64,000 nt of DNA, taken from positions 620,001-684,000 of the forward strand of contig NZ_JBIOQR010000001.1 in NCBI RefSeq assembly GCF_051713825.1, in the 5' to 3' direction. The stretch is from Enterococcus_K sp051713825. GTDB lineage: Bacteria > Bacillota > Bacilli > Lactobacillales > Enterococcaceae. Both the position numbers and the translations under genes were made by a program. The notes below the pieces were generated by a model. The model did no database searches and had not been told where the DNA came from. It was given only the letters and a program-made list of their open reading frames with translations. Shown piece after piece: positions 43,523 to 53,709 of the stretch (position 1 is its first letter; the number at the start of each line of letters is the position of its first letter).

Positions 43523-44656
43523 ATGCGATTTTTACATACAGCAGATTGGCATATTGGAAAGAAGCTTCATGGATATGATTTATTAGAGGATCAAAAGAAA
43601 AGTATGAAGGATATTCTTGAGATTGCTAAAAAAGAGAATATCGATGCACTCGTGATTGCAGGGGACTTATATGATCGCTCCGTACCTTCCGTGGAAGCAA
43701 TAGAAGCCTTTAATCAACAAATGATTGAAATGAATTTAGAGGAAAAATTACCAATTCTCGCAATCTCTGGTAATCATGACAGTAGCACGAGGCTAGAAGC
43801 AGGCGCTCCATGGTTTTCTCAGACAAATTTCCATTTGTATACGCGACTCGAACAGGCCTTTACGCCAATTGAATGGGCCGATACGCAGTTTTTCTTGCTA
43901 CCTTATTTTGAACCAATTGCGGCTCGTTTATATTTTGAAGATGAGTCGATTAGAACGCTACAACAAGCCATGGTCCGCGTGGTTTCAGAAATGGAAAGCT
44001 TATTTGCACCAAACAAAAAACATGTCTTAGTAAGTCACTTTTTTGTTGCAGGAAGTGAGAAGAGCGATTCAGAAACGAAGATAGAAGTTGGCGGCCTAGA
44101 CGGCGTGCCTGGCAGCATGCTTTCATCGTTTGATTATGTTGCGTTGGGACATTTACATGGAAAAGATGCCTTACATCAAGAAAACGCTCGTTATAGTGGC
44201 TCGCCATTAAAGTTTTCGCTTTCAGAGATGAACCAGAAAAAAGGCGTTTGGATTGTTGATACGGAACCAACTATTTCTTATCGTTTCGTTGAATTAAGAC
44301 CACTTCATGAGATGATTGAAGTGACTGCGGCGTTTAAAGAATTGATTTCACCTGAGTTTTATCAGAACATAAATAGAGAAAATTACTTACAAATTCAACT
44401 GACAGATCGAGCGATTATACCTAATATGATGAATCAGTTACGTCAGATTTACCCACATATTTTGAGTGTCGAGCGAGTGAATGGTCGAGACGAAGGCACC
44501 AAACGACAAACGAATGTGCAACAAAAAGAGTTGAGCCCTAATCAGTTAATCGCCACATTTTTTGAAGAAATGACGGAAGAGCCGTTGACTGAAAAGCAGC
44601 AGGTGTGGGTTGCTGATGCTTTACAAAACTTAAATGAATTGGAGAGAAGGAAATAA
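43523..44656 (+). CDS. sbcD: Nuclease SbcCD subunit D
   Basis: 377 residues from ATG 43523, with GAGGTGG 6 bases upstream. The GTG at 43514 lies in that site. Metallophosphoesterase motifs appear in order: FLHTADWHIGKK, VIAGDLYDRSVPS, AISGNHDSSTRL, VLVSHFFVAG, and VALGHLHGKD. With SbcC it cuts hairpin and blocked DNA ends. The gene stops immediately before sbcC (zero gap). A TATAAT at 43452-43457 is the probable -10 box. Confidence 0.95.
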   Translation: MRFLHTADWHIGKKLHGYDLLEDQKKSMKDILEIAKKENIDALVIAGDLYDRSVPSVEAIEAFNQQMIEMNLEEKLPILAISGNHDSSTRLEAGAPWFSQTNFHLYTRLEQAFTPIEWADTQFFLLPYFEPIAARLYFEDESIRTLQQAMVRVVSEMESLFAPNKKHVLVSHFFVAGSEKSDSETKIEVGGLDGVPGSMLSSFDYVALGHLHGKDALHQENARYSGSPLKFSLSEMNQKKGVWIVDTEPTISYRFVELRPLHEMIEVTAAFKELISPEFYQNINRENYLQIQLTDRAIIPNMMNQLRQIYPHILSVERVNGRDEGTKRQTNVQQKELSPNQLIATFFEEMTEEPLTEKQQVWVADALQNLNELERRK

Positions 44657-47600
44657 ATGCAACCGAGAAAATTGATTTTAAAAAACTTCGGGCCGTTTAT
44701 CGATGAGACCCTTGATTTTTCAAGGCTATCAGAGTCTTCTCTCTTTTTGATTAGCGGGAAGACGGGCTCTGGAAAAACGACTTTATTTGACGGGATGACT
44801 TATGCCTTGTTTGGTGAAACTTCAGGACGCTTGCGTTTGGGCAAAGATATGCGTTCTTCATTTGCTTCAACGACAGAAGAAACAGCGGTATCCTTCTTGT
44901 TTGAGCATCAAGCACTCCTTTATTTGGTTGAGAGAAAACCAGAGCAAGTATTGACCAAAAAAAAGGGAGAAGGAGTCCGCACACAGGCGGCTAAAGTCTC
45001 TTTAACGATTATGGATGCTTCAGGAAAAGAGCTGCGTCAATATACAAAACGCGGTGAGGTTGATCAGACAATTAAGGAGCTGTTGCATTTAGATGCTAAG
45101 CAGTTTTCACAAATTGTTTTACTTCCTCAAGGCGAGTTTCGTAACTTTTTAATTGCAAATAGTAATGAAAAAGAAGCTGTTTTAAGAAACTTATTTGGCA
45201 CACAACTCTATCAAAGTGTGAATGACTGGTTAAAAGAAAAAGTTAAGCAACAGCAAGAACAGCTAAATCATTTGTTGGTTGAAGCGGATCATTTGGGGCA
45301 ACAGTTTGAATGGTCAAATGAGCCCGTGGTAGCTGTTTCTACGCAGGAACTTTTAGCGTGTTGGGAAGAAGAACTTAGGCAACAGCAAATCACAGTTAGA
45401 AAAGCTGCGAGACAATTTGAGGAGTTACAAAAACAGCAAGAAATAGCTGAAGTAACTTTTTATCAATCTAAGGAATTGGCGGAAGCCTTTGAACAGTTAG
45501 AGCGTATAAACGAAAAACAGAAACAGAATGTAGAAAAAAAACAAGAGATTGTTGCGCTGAAGGAGCAGGAACAAAGCCTTCGTTGGGCGGAGAAGCAGCA
45601 AGGTTTGATGGGGAATCTGTTGGCGACAAGTGAACAGATTGAAAATTTAACACGTCAAAAGGATCAGGCGGTTAAGACACAGACCGAAAAAGCAGTAGCC
45701 TTGACAACTTGGGAAGCGCGAACAAACGAGCATGCGGCTTGGATTAAGCAATTGAAGAGTCAACAGGAACGTGAACAAAAAGTTCAGTTTTTGTTACCGA
45801 TTGCCAAAGAATATGAGGCCTTAAAGACTAAAAAGCAAGTCCAAGAAAACGAATTGGCGGAGCTTTCTCAGCAGTTTCAACAAATGGAAGAAGCCCAACT
45901 TTCTTACGAAAAAAAGCGTGCGCAGTTTGAAACGATTGTTAAAAAAAGACCAGAATGGCAAGAAACAAAACTTTCTTTATTTAAAACAGAACAGTTAGTC
46001 AAAGAATTTACTCAAGATGAAGGCACACACAAGAATCATTTGGCTAAGAAAGAGCACTTGTTACAGGAGAGTGAAGCTTTTATTGAACGGCTAGAAAAAT
46101 CAGAGGAACGACTAAATCTGAAAAACAAAGAGTTAACGATGATTAAAAGTCAGTGGGCAAAAATGCAGATTGCCCGACTTAGTTTATTGTTGGTTGAAGG
46201 GGAACCTTGTCCTGTTTGTGGGGCAACAGAGCATCCGGGTGGTCAAAGTGAGCACCAAGTGTATTCTGCAGAAATGATTCGCCAAAACGAAGAAGATTTG
46301 GCATTAGCGGAAGAACAAGTGGCAACGGCGCAACAAACATTTCAACAACAACAGGCGGAACAAAAACAGCTAGAGCGTTCACTAGAAGAAACTCGCCAGC
46401 AAGAACAAGAATTATTGAAGCAAGTAAAGGGAAGCGAGCAGAGACTATCCAAACAAATGAAAACAAGTTATTCACTATCTGAGGCGCAACAAAGGCTTTT
46501 TGTAGAGAAAGCATATGCCGCGCTTCTTGGCCAAATAGTAGCGCAACATGAAGAAACAGAGGCGCAAATCAATCTGGCTGAGCAACAGGTGTCCGAGATA
46601 AATCAAATGCTGGAACAGCTAAAAATCGAGCAAACAAAGGGACGCCAGCACCTCATAGAAAAGGAAAATAAGCTGGGGGAACTAACAGGACAACTTCAAT
46701 CCATCGTCAAACAGATGGGCGAGGAATCTTTCCAACAATTAGAGGAAGAAGTGACCGTCTTAGCAACTGAAATTCAGCAGCTGCAGAAACAAATACATGA
46801 GTATGAAGAACAGGGCCAACGTTTGCGTGAGGACTTGTTGCGAATAAAAGAACAGGTGGCTAGTCTTGAGCAACAAGAAACAAATCAACGTAAAACAGCA
46901 GCTGAGATTCAAAAGACGCTTGATGCGGTGATTTCTGAGAGTCCAGTTGTTCAAAGTGTTGAGGAGCTACAAGGCCTGTTAGCAGCAGTTCAGCAATTGG
47001 AATCTATGCAGCAGACCATTCACGACTACGAACAAGAGCAAGTTGTTTTAGAGAGTCAGAGACAGACCTTAAAGGAAAAAATTGGCGAGAGTCAGCAACC
47101 AGATCTTTCAGCTGTCCAATTGATTTGGGAAGAAAAAAAAGAAGAACTGTTGGCTAGTCAAAAACAGAGGGTTCAAAAAGAAGAACAACGGCAGAGGAAT
47201 GAGCAGCTTTACAAAAAATTGACAGAATTATATCAAAAGAGCCAAGAACAGCTTGATGAGATAAGCTTATTTCAACAGTTATCGCAGACGATTAATGGCG
47301 AGAATGCCTACAAAACAAGCTTGGAACGGTATGTTTTACAGGCGTATCTTGAAGAAGTGCTAATTGTTGCGAATCAGCGTTTGCGCAGGTTGACTAAAAA
47401 CCGTTATCAGTTTGAACTTTCTGATGGTGTTGGTAGCTATCGAAGTAAGACAGGTTTAGAAATTAATGTCTATGATGATAATGCGGGAGCGACTAGAAGT
47501 GCGCATACCTTATCTGGTGGGGAAAGTTTTATTGCCGCCTTGGCGTTGGCCTTATCTTTAGCGGAGGTCATTCAAAGCCAGGCAGGTGGCGTCACGATTG

Positions 47601-47809
47601 AAGCATTATTTATTGATGAAGGATTTGGCTCTTTAGATGAGGATTCATTAGAGATGGCTATGGAGGCGTTAGAAACGATTGAGAATGAAGGACGAATGAT
47701 TGGGATTATTAGCCATGTGCGTGAATTGAAGGATCGTATTTTACAACAAGTGTTAGTAAAAAGTACAGGAACCGGCCAAAGTACGATTGATTATCAACTA
47801 AATGAGTAG
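44657..47809 (+). CDS. sbcC: Nuclease SbcCD subunit C (SMC-like ATPase)
   Basis: 1050 residues. N-terminal Walker A LISGKTGSGKTT (about 31-42), then two very long Gln/Glu-rich coiled-coil arms separated at 518-521 by the zinc hook CPVC, and the C-terminal ATPase half with LSGGESFIAALALALSLAEV and Walker B ALFIDEGFGSLDEDS. This is the Rad50-like partner of SbcD that tethers and opens DNA ends. The two genes abut. The unusually high Gln content of the arms explains the CAA/CAG-rich DNA here. Confidence 0.96.
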   Translation: MQPRKLILKNFGPFIDETLDFSRLSESSLFLISGKTGSGKTTLFDGMTYALFGETSGRLRLGKDMRSSFASTTEETAVSFLFEHQALLYLVERKPEQVLTKKKGEGVRTQAAKVSLTIMDASGKELRQYTKRGEVDQTIKELLHLDAKQFSQIVLLPQGEFRNFLIANSNEKEAVLRNLFGTQLYQSVNDWLKEKVKQQQEQLNHLLVEADHLGQQFEWSNEPVVAVSTQELLACWEEELRQQQITVRKAARQFEELQKQQEIAEVTFYQSKELAEAFEQLERINEKQKQNVEKKQEIVALKEQEQSLRWAEKQQGLMGNLLATSEQIENLTRQKDQAVKTQTEKAVALTTWEARTNEHAAWIKQLKSQQEREQKVQFLLPIAKEYEALKTKKQVQENELAELSQQFQQMEEAQLSYEKKRAQFETIVKKRPEWQETKLSLFKTEQLVKEFTQDEGTHKNHLAKKEHLLQESEAFIERLEKSEERLNLKNKELTMIKSQWAKMQIARLSLLLVEGEPCPVCGATEHPGGQSEHQVYSAEMIRQNEEDLALAEEQVATAQQTFQQQQAEQKQLERSLEETRQQEQELLKQVKGSEQRLSKQMKTSYSLSEAQQRLFVEKAYAALLGQIVAQHEETEAQINLAEQQVSEINQMLEQLKIEQTKGRQHLIEKENKLGELTGQLQSIVKQMGEESFQQLEEEVTVLATEIQQLQKQIHEYEEQGQRLREDLLRIKEQVASLEQQETNQRKTAAEIQKTLDAVISESPVVQSVEELQGLLAAVQQLESMQQTIHDYEQEQVVLESQRQTLKEKIGESQQPDLSAVQLIWEEKKEELLASQKQRVQKEEQRQRNEQLYKKLTELYQKSQEQLDEISLFQQLSQTINGENAYKTSLERYVLQAYLEEVLIVANQRLRRLTKNRYQFELSDGVGSYRSKTGLEINVYDDNAGATRSAHTLSGGESFIAALALALSLAEVIQSQAGGVTIEALFIDEGFGSLDEDSLEMAMEALETIENEGRMIGIISHVRELKDRILQQVLVKSTGTGQSTIDYQLNE

Positions 47810-47826
47810 AGAAGGGAGGGATTCAG

Positions 47827-50800
47827 ATGAAATGGAGTATACCAGAAAAAGTCATTGAGCGAGGTCGGACGTATTTGAATGAAGGACGCGTGCTATCAGT
47901 GACGCCTGATTTTGAGAATAAAGTCTGGCATGCAGAAGTGTTAGGAACGGAATTATATCTGGTTGGCTTAGATGGAACGGCCAAGGAAAATGATTTATGT
48001 CAATGCCCGTATTGGCAAGAGCATCACTATTGTAAGCATACGATCGCAGTCGAGCTTTATTTGCGCAAACAAATGATCTCTCGAGTGATGAAAGAACGTC
48101 AAACGATGCCTGAAACCAAACAGGTATCCACGTCGACCATGTTTACAAAAGGGTTTGCTCGTTTGCAAGAACCGAAAAAAAGAACAGATATGAGTCCTCT
48201 ATTTGCCGAGTTTGAGGTTGTCTCTATAGAAACAAATCAATACCATCCGGAGTTTTCGGTGTTAGGAATTTCACTGAGAATTGGTTATGCGACAGGGAAA
48301 AAGCGTAGTTATGTGGTGAAAAATATTTATGACTTTTTACAGGCTGTGGAAGAAGAAGCAGATTATACGGTGAATAAACAATATGCTTTTTCTTTAGTGA
48401 AACGGGCATTTTCCTCTGAACAGTGGGCGTTATTAAAAGAACTTTCGGCACTGGCCCAAACGCAACAGCTGTTAGGAGTGACCGGTCTTTCGGTGAAAGG
48501 AAAGATGGATAAACGCTACTTATTATTACCCGTTCAGCGGGGGAAAGAATTACTTGAACGCTTGGCTGAAACGGATGAATTAAGGTTGATTATCGGCGAG
48601 GATAGCTACAAACAAATTCAATTCACAACAGAAGATTTACCATTAGAGTTACTAGTTGAAAAAACACAAGATGAGTTTGAGCTGCAAGTGACTCAGACCT
48701 TTGATCATTTTTTTAGCTATTATCATTGGGGTCTTATTGCGGGTAAATTTTATGTTTTAACCCCTGAACAACAGGCCATTTATACGACTCTAGAGCAATT
48801 ATTAAAACGCATGAAGGAACCGAATATTTCTTATCAGCGTAATGAGTTGTCTCAATTGTTTAGAGAAGTGTTACCTGTTCTAAAGAAAATCGGACGTGTT
48901 GAGGTGCAAGAGGATGTAACAGAGGAAGTTAGTGATACCCCTGTTCAGCCAGTGATGTACTTTAGGAAAGTCAAAGGGAAAATTCAAGTGCGCGTGGATT
49001 TTGTTTATGGCGATGTTGTGTACTCAACGGATAAGAAGCACCAAATTTTACCAGAAGGACGCAAAGAGGTCTTGCGAGAAACGGTTCAAGAAGAACAGGT
49101 TCTTTCGTTATTACCTTTATATAGTTATAAAAAGAATGCGACAGGTTTTGAAAAAATTCTCCCTGTTGGCGAGCGCTTATATGCCTTTTTCACCACAGAA
49201 TTGACTGTATTTCGTCATCATGCGGAAGTGAAACTAGGGAAAAAACTTAGAGAGCTTTACCTAGATGCCCAACATTTTCAACCGCAAATTGAGGTAAATG
49301 AGGACGGCTCTTGGTTAGACGTTCGTTTTGATGTGACGGGAATTGAGGAACAAGAAATTGATGCGGTGTTACAGAGTTTACTGAATAATGAGCGGTTTTA
49401 TACGCTGGAAAATGGGCAAGTGTTGTCATTTGATTCAGAGGACTTTCAGCAAACGAGTGCAATGCTGGCTCAGTTGAGAGAGTCGATTCACTCAGAAAAT
49501 GGCCGTATCCAGGTTCCAAGAAACCAAGGACTTGTGCTTCAAGAAAAACTAAAAGGATCACGGACGTACTTTAGTGCGGCTTTTGATGAGATGGTAAAAG
49601 ACTTAATTCATCCAGAGCAGTTTGATGCGACCGTACCAAAAACAATTCAAGCAACGCTAAGAGAATATCAGATTACAGGATTTAGATGGTTGAAAATGCT
49701 GAGTCATTATCAATTTGGTGGTATATTAGCCGATGAGATGGGACTTGGGAAGACACTCCAAATGATTACTTACCTTTTATCTGAAAAAGAAGAAAAAAAA
49801 GCGATCTCAGCATTGATTGTTGCACCAGCCAGTTTGATTTATAACTGGCAAGCAGAAATTAAAAAATTTGCGCCGACGCTGACTTCAGTGGTAGTAGGGG
49901 GGAATCGAAACGAGCGGGAGGCCTTACTTAAGGTTCCCGTTGACATTCGGATTACATCTTATGCCAGCTTGCGTCAGGATGAGGACTTATATCAAAAAGA
50001 ACCCGTCGACTATCTTGTATTAGATGAAGCACAAATGGTGAAAAACAGTGCCACCAAAACAGCACAGGCGCTACGAAAGCTGAAGGCACCTCAACGATTT
50101 GCTTTGAGTGGAACACCGATTGAGAACAATTTGGAAGAGCTTTGGTCATTGTTTCAAACGATTATGCCAGGTTTTTTCCCGAATAAGAGTAAATTCCGTG
50201 AGTTGACGGTGACAGAAATTTCACAGATGATTCAGCCGTTTATTTTACGAAGAGATAAGGCCACGGTTCTGAAAGATTTACCTGAAAAAATTGAATCAAA
50301 TCTATACAGTGTCTTGACCGAGGAACAAAAGAAAGTTTATCTGGCATACTTGCGTCAAATGAGAGAGCAAGTTGGTCAAATGGATGCGGCGACCTTTAAG
50401 AAAAACCGGATCAGTATCTTGGCTGGACTGACTCGTTTACGCCAAATTTGTTGTGATCCACGCTTGTTTATAGATGATTATGTTGGTGGTTCAGGAAAAT
50501 TAGAACAGGTCAAAGAAATGGTGTTGGCCGCAAAAGAAAACAATCGTCGCGTGTTATTATTCTCGCAATTTACTAGTATGCTTTCAATTATTGAAGAAGA
50601 ATTGGCTGAATTAGATTTGACGACGTTTTATTTGCGAGGAAGTACGAAACCGCAAGATCGGATTTCGATGGTAGATGCCTTTAATGCTGGAGAAAAAGAT
50701 GTCTTCTTGATTTCTCTTAAGGCTGGGGGCACGGGGCTGAATTTGACTGGCGCTGATACGGTTATTCTCTATGACTTATGGTGGAATCCGGCAGTGGAAC

Positions 50801-51021
50801 AACAAGCAGCCGGCAGAGCCCATCGAATTGGTCAAAAAAATGTTGTTGAAGTTTGGCGAATGATTGCTGAAGGAACCATTGAAGAGAGAATGGATTCTCT
50901 CCAACAAGAAAAGCGTGAACTTTTCCAAAAAGTCATTCAAGGAAATGATGAGCAGCTAAGCAAGTTGACGGAAGAGGATATTCGCTTAATCCTGAGTATA
51001 GGAGATAGCGAACCCGCGTAA
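47827..51021 (+). CDS. SNF2-family helicase with SWIM zinc finger
   Basis: 1064 residues, with GAAGGGAGG before ATG 47827. The N-terminal SWIM finger is CxCx8CxH (Cys58, Cys60, Cys69, His71). There is a long SNF2-associated region (about 100-590). The Swi2/Snf2 motor has ILADEMGLGKTLQMITYLL (motif I), YLVLDEAQMVKN (motif II, DEAQ box), FALSGTPIENNLEELWSLF (III), and the C-terminal lobe VLLFSQFTSML, FLISLKAGGTGLNLTGADTVI and WWNPAVEQQAAGRAHRIGQ. It is a DNA translocase that probably remodels protein-DNA complexes or helps repair. It follows sbcC by 17 bases, suggesting a shared repair operon. Confidence 0.93.
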   Translation: MKWSIPEKVIERGRTYLNEGRVLSVTPDFENKVWHAEVLGTELYLVGLDGTAKENDLCQCPYWQEHHYCKHTIAVELYLRKQMISRVMKERQTMPETKQVSTSTMFTKGFARLQEPKKRTDMSPLFAEFEVVSIETNQYHPEFSVLGISLRIGYATGKKRSYVVKNIYDFLQAVEEEADYTVNKQYAFSLVKRAFSSEQWALLKELSALAQTQQLLGVTGLSVKGKMDKRYLLLPVQRGKELLERLAETDELRLIIGEDSYKQIQFTTEDLPLELLVEKTQDEFELQVTQTFDHFFSYYHWGLIAGKFYVLTPEQQAIYTTLEQLLKRMKEPNISYQRNELSQLFREVLPVLKKIGRVEVQEDVTEEVSDTPVQPVMYFRKVKGKIQVRVDFVYGDVVYSTDKKHQILPEGRKEVLRETVQEEQVLSLLPLYSYKKNATGFEKILPVGERLYAFFTTELTVFRHHAEVKLGKKLRELYLDAQHFQPQIEVNEDGSWLDVRFDVTGIEEQEIDAVLQSLLNNERFYTLENGQVLSFDSEDFQQTSAMLAQLRESIHSENGRIQVPRNQGLVLQEKLKGSRTYFSAAFDEMVKDLIHPEQFDATVPKTIQATLREYQITGFRWLKMLSHYQFGGILADEMGLGKTLQMITYLLSEKEEKKAISALIVAPASLIYNWQAEIKKFAPTLTSVVVGGNRNEREALLKVPVDIRITSYASLRQDEDLYQKEPVDYLVLDEAQMVKNSATKTAQALRKLKAPQRFALSGTPIENNLEELWSLFQTIMPGFFPNKSKFRELTVTEISQMIQPFILRRDKATVLKDLPEKIESNLYSVLTEEQKKVYLAYLRQMREQVGQMDAATFKKNRISILAGLTRLRQICCDPRLFIDDYVGGSGKLEQVKEMVLAAKENNRRVLLFSQFTSMLSIIEEELAELDLTTFYLRGSTKPQDRISMVDAFNAGEKDVFLISLKAGGTGLNLTGADTVILYDLWWNPAVEQQAAGRAHRIGQKNVVEVWRMIAEGTIEERMDSLQQEKRELFQKVIQGNDEQLSKLTEEDIRLILSIGDSEPA

Positions 51022-51090
51022 GAGTAGCTTCTTTTGTGTAAACAGCTGAAGCAACTTGCGATAAGCGAGAGATAACAAGAATTATTAGAG

Positions 51091-51131
51091 AGGTTGGGAC
51101 CGAAACTTATAAAGTTTCGACCTAACCTCTT
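51091..51131 (+). terminator. Terminator with the GAGGTTGGGAC motif
   Basis: GAGGTTGGGACCGAAACTT pairs with AAGTTTCGACCTAACCTC around a short loop, followed by TTTT. It ends the SNF2 transcript and has the same outer sequence as the ends of the large repeat that follows. Confidence 0.75.
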
Positions 51132-51184
51132 TTGATCTGCCGATAAACGAGGTTGGGACAGGAGTGTTTAACTCCGAGAACCGG

Positions 51185-51332
51185 GTAGGTACTGTGCAAC
51201 ATCAACTCATACTTCGTTGTGTTTTACAGCACCGAGTAGGTACTGTGCAACATCAACTCATACTTCGTTGTGTTTTACAGCACCGAGTAGGTACTGTGCA
51301 ACATCAACTCATACTTCGTTGTGTTTTACAGC
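51185..51332 (+). repeat. Alpha hairpin array: three tandem 51-bp units
   Basis: Units start at 51185, 51236 and 51287 with GTAGGTACTGTGCAACATC. Each folds as a hairpin: GGTACTGTGCAACATCAAC against GTTGTGTTTTACAGCACC, with TCATACTTC as loop. The three copies are identical over the shared length. Copies B and C have two units each, with TCATGCTTC loops in most. Confidence 0.85.
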
Positions 51333-51537
51333 AATAAGAACCTTCAACTCTAGCATGTTTCATGCGTAGAAGTTGTTGAGAGCGGAACGCAGTCCATCAG
51401 TTCTAAAGGTGTTTCACCTTTAGAAATTGATGAGATCGGAGTGTAGATGGAATTCACGGAAATGACAAGAAACACGAAAGACTTTCTTTCGATGTTGATT
51501 GATTCCTACATGGTGTTCTTCAAACTTTTGTGACCTG

Positions 51538-51638
51538 GTAGGTACTGTTCTACATCTATTTACTTTGTAAATAGTGTTTCACAGCACCGGTTAGGTACTG
51601 TTCTACATCTATTTACTTTGTAAATAGTGTTTCACAGC
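51538..51638 (+). repeat. Beta hairpin array: two tandem 53-bp units
   Basis: Units start at 51538 and 51590. Each has the same basal stem as alpha (GGTACTGT...ACAGCACC), but a different apical stem, CTATTTAC with GTAAATAG around TTT. The same pair is found in copy C (61767-61868) and is missing from copy B. Confidence 0.85.
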
Positions 51639-51926
51639 AATTTCAGCTTATTTTTCGAACCTTCAACTCTAGCATGTCTCATGCGTAGAAGTTGTTGAGA
51701 GCGGAACAACGTCCTTCAATTCTTAAGGTGTTTCACCTTTAGAGATTGATGAGATCGAAGTATGGTTTTACGGAGTGAAGACCTTCAACTCTAGCATGTC
51801 CCATGCGTAGAAATTGATGGGGCGGAGTGAAGATGGAGTTGCTTCTGTACCCACCGTTTATTCGGATAAAGAGAGGCTAGGACATAACTTATGAAGTTAT
51901 GTCCCAGCCTCCGGGCGCGAGACAGG

Positions 51927-52496
51927 TTATTCAGTTAAATAATTCAAATCATTTTGGTCATATTTGTTAGGACCAGGTAAACTCTTTTTGTATTTCCAAC
52001 AAATAATCGCATCTGATAGTGGGCGAGTCTTGTTTTGGGCAAAAAAATCACGGATATAGGTATTGTATTCAAACTGTTTGTCGATAGTCGTTGGTTTTTT
52101 ATCTGCCATGATCTGAAAATAAGCTTCAATCGATTCTTAATAGGTCTTTCCAGCATTTGTTTTCAGCCATTTTTGAAAGCGTACGTTAAAGGTAAACCCT
52201 GTGCCAATCTGTTCTTTATAAAAGGCCCGATGCTGTTCAGAGCAGACAAAGTTTTGTTCAACCAAACTTTCTAGCGTCAAGGTTTGACGGAGGTGATGGG
52301 TAGTTGGCCGGGTCTTTTTTGCCCATAGCTTTTCGCCTGTGTTTAGATAATGACTGATTCGCTGAGTCAGCTCTTCTTTACTTCCAGTAGCCTGTAATTG
52401 TTCTTTGCGACAAAAGGAGACGAGCTCTTCTTTTAGATAATAAAATTCTTTAAATGTTGTGTCTGCCAGTGTTCGCGAGAGGTTCGGTCGATTCAA
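51927..52496 (-). pseudogene. SAP-domain/DUF6434-like gene with an in-frame stop
   Basis: Probable start TTG 52496, directly behind AGGAGGAGG. A longer frame extends to 52709 but lacks a ribosome site. The N-terminal part has a SAP-like helix-turn-helix (LVSFCRKEQLQATGSKEELTQRISHYLNTGE), used for DNA binding. The reading stops at TAA 52139-52137 after NAGKTY, and ten codons later the same frame continues (MADKKPTTIDKQFEYNTYIRDFFAQNK) to 51927, ending with the DUF6434-type LPGPNKYDQNDLNYL. A CAA-to-TAA change explains the break. Two truncated proteins remain possible. It ends 15 bases after repeat copy A. Confidence 0.65.
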
Positions 52497-52671
52497 TGCC
52501 TCCTCCTCCTTTTCTAGAATAAAAGTATAACAGTAAGTAATGATCTTGTCTAAAGAGGATAATAGGAGGCTGAGATAGTCCAATCTCTGTGTATTAAGTG
52601 GAACAAATCGACCTCTACTTATAACTGAAAGAAACAGCTGTAGGTAGAGGTCGGTTATTGCATAATTGTTA

Positions 52672-53388
52672 TTAAAAAATAGTTTGGATTGTTTCGAGTA
52701 ACTGATCAAATGAGGTCAATTCCATATCAAAGATCGCTTGTTCACCTGAAGGAAGTGCCCGTTCTCTATGATTGAACCAAAGAGAATGCCAATCACTTTT
52801 TTTGGAACCTACGACATCATTTTCAAAGCTATCACCAACATATAGCGTGTTTTCAGCAGTAAAACCAAATGTTTTTTCAGCTAGTTTGAATATCTCGATT
52901 TCCGGTTTTTGAAACCCCGTTGCTTGAGAAATAATGACACGGTCACTAGAAACCCAGTCTTCAAGACGGAGCTGTTTGACTTTTTTGTATTGATGATCTG
53001 TTGGGCCGTTTGTGATAATTCCCATGGGTACATTTTTTTCTTTAAGGTAGTCAAGTGTACGTTTAACCTCTTCGTGCATGCAAATATTATCCAGTTCATC
53101 TTCGTAAACTTTTTGAAAAAGAAGTCCGTCCTCTTCAGTTATCTGAGGATAGTCCAGATCAATTAAAGACTGACTAATTCGTTGTGCACGCATGTATTCG
53201 AGGGTCCATTCACGCGCCATGACTTTGGGGAAATTCTCATCACTATGATAACGAAAGCGAATATATAGTTGATTCATATCTTCCTCAGTCACTAAAGGCA
53301 CCACTCGGTTTACCGCATTTTTAAATGGCTGTTGCTGGTCATAAATTGTATCATCTACATCAAAGACAATTGCTTCTATCAAAAACAT
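52672..53388 (-). CDS. HAD-superfamily hydrolase (YjjG-like nucleotidase)
   Basis: 238 residues from ATG 53388 (AAGGG upstream). The frame to 53439 has no ribosome site. HAD motifs: FDVDDTIYD (nucleophile Asp and acid Asp), IITNGPTDHQYKKVKQ (motif II Thr), KPEIEIF (motif III Lys), and YVGDSFENDVVGSKK (motif IV). The cap insertion and DxDDTIYD fit the YjjG/YfnB nucleotidase group that removes phosphate from non-canonical pyrimidine nucleotides. Single gene, upstream of the SAP pseudogene. Confidence 0.85.
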   Translation of the reverse strand: MFLIEAIVFDVDDTIYDQQQPFKNAVNRVVPLVTEEDMNQLYIRFRYHSDENFPKVMAREWTLEYMRAQRISQSLIDLDYPQITEEDGLLFQKVYEDELDNICMHEEVKRTLDYLKEKNVPMGIITNGPTDHQYKKVKQLRLEDWVSSDRVIISQATGFQKPEIEIFKLAEKTFGFTAENTLYVGDSFENDVVGSKKSDWHSLWFNHRERALPSGEQAIFDMELTSFDQLLETIQTIF

Positions 53389-53709
53389 TCCACGCCCTTC
53401 AAAATTTTCATTTGTTTCCAAAGTAAAATCCTCATTCATTGTAGACGAAAAAGTTCAGAAAAAAAAGAGGGGAAACGCTGATATATAAAGGTTTATAATA
53501 CCTATTTTCGATAAACGTTGATAGGTCAATCAAAGTCAAATTTCAGTTATTTTCACTAAAAAAGAAATAAATTGTCACATTTTCAGAAAAAGAATAAAAA
53601 TCAGTCGTTGAAGAGAATTCTCTGAAAATCATTATGGTATACTAGAATTTGCGAGAATAGTTTAATTAAAGGCCATTTTAAGTAAAATGGATGATTTGGA
53701 GGGTAAAAG

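Larger units (their letters stand above)
51149..51911 (+). repeat. Composite hairpin repeat, copy A
   Basis: Begins GAGGTTGGGACAGGAGTG and ends with TATGTCCCAGCCTC, so the ends are inverted repeats (GAGGYTGGGACA). In order: a small GGAGT/ACTCC hairpin; three 51-bp alpha units (51185-51332); a gamma/delta module of two hairpins (CTCTAGCATG/CATGCGTAGAAG-type, then TAAGGTG/CACCTTTA; from about 51340); an 85-bp linker with CGAAAG/CTTTCG; two 53-bp beta units (51538-51638); a second gamma/delta module; a partial third gamma; and a terminal hairpin. There is no coding frame across it. It lies between the SNF2 gene and a convergent pseudogene. Confidence 0.85.

Noticed and set aside
51185..51332. 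Three regular 51-bp units considered as a CRISPR array
   Set aside because: The units are identical along their whole length, so there are no variable spacers. They are tandem repeats.
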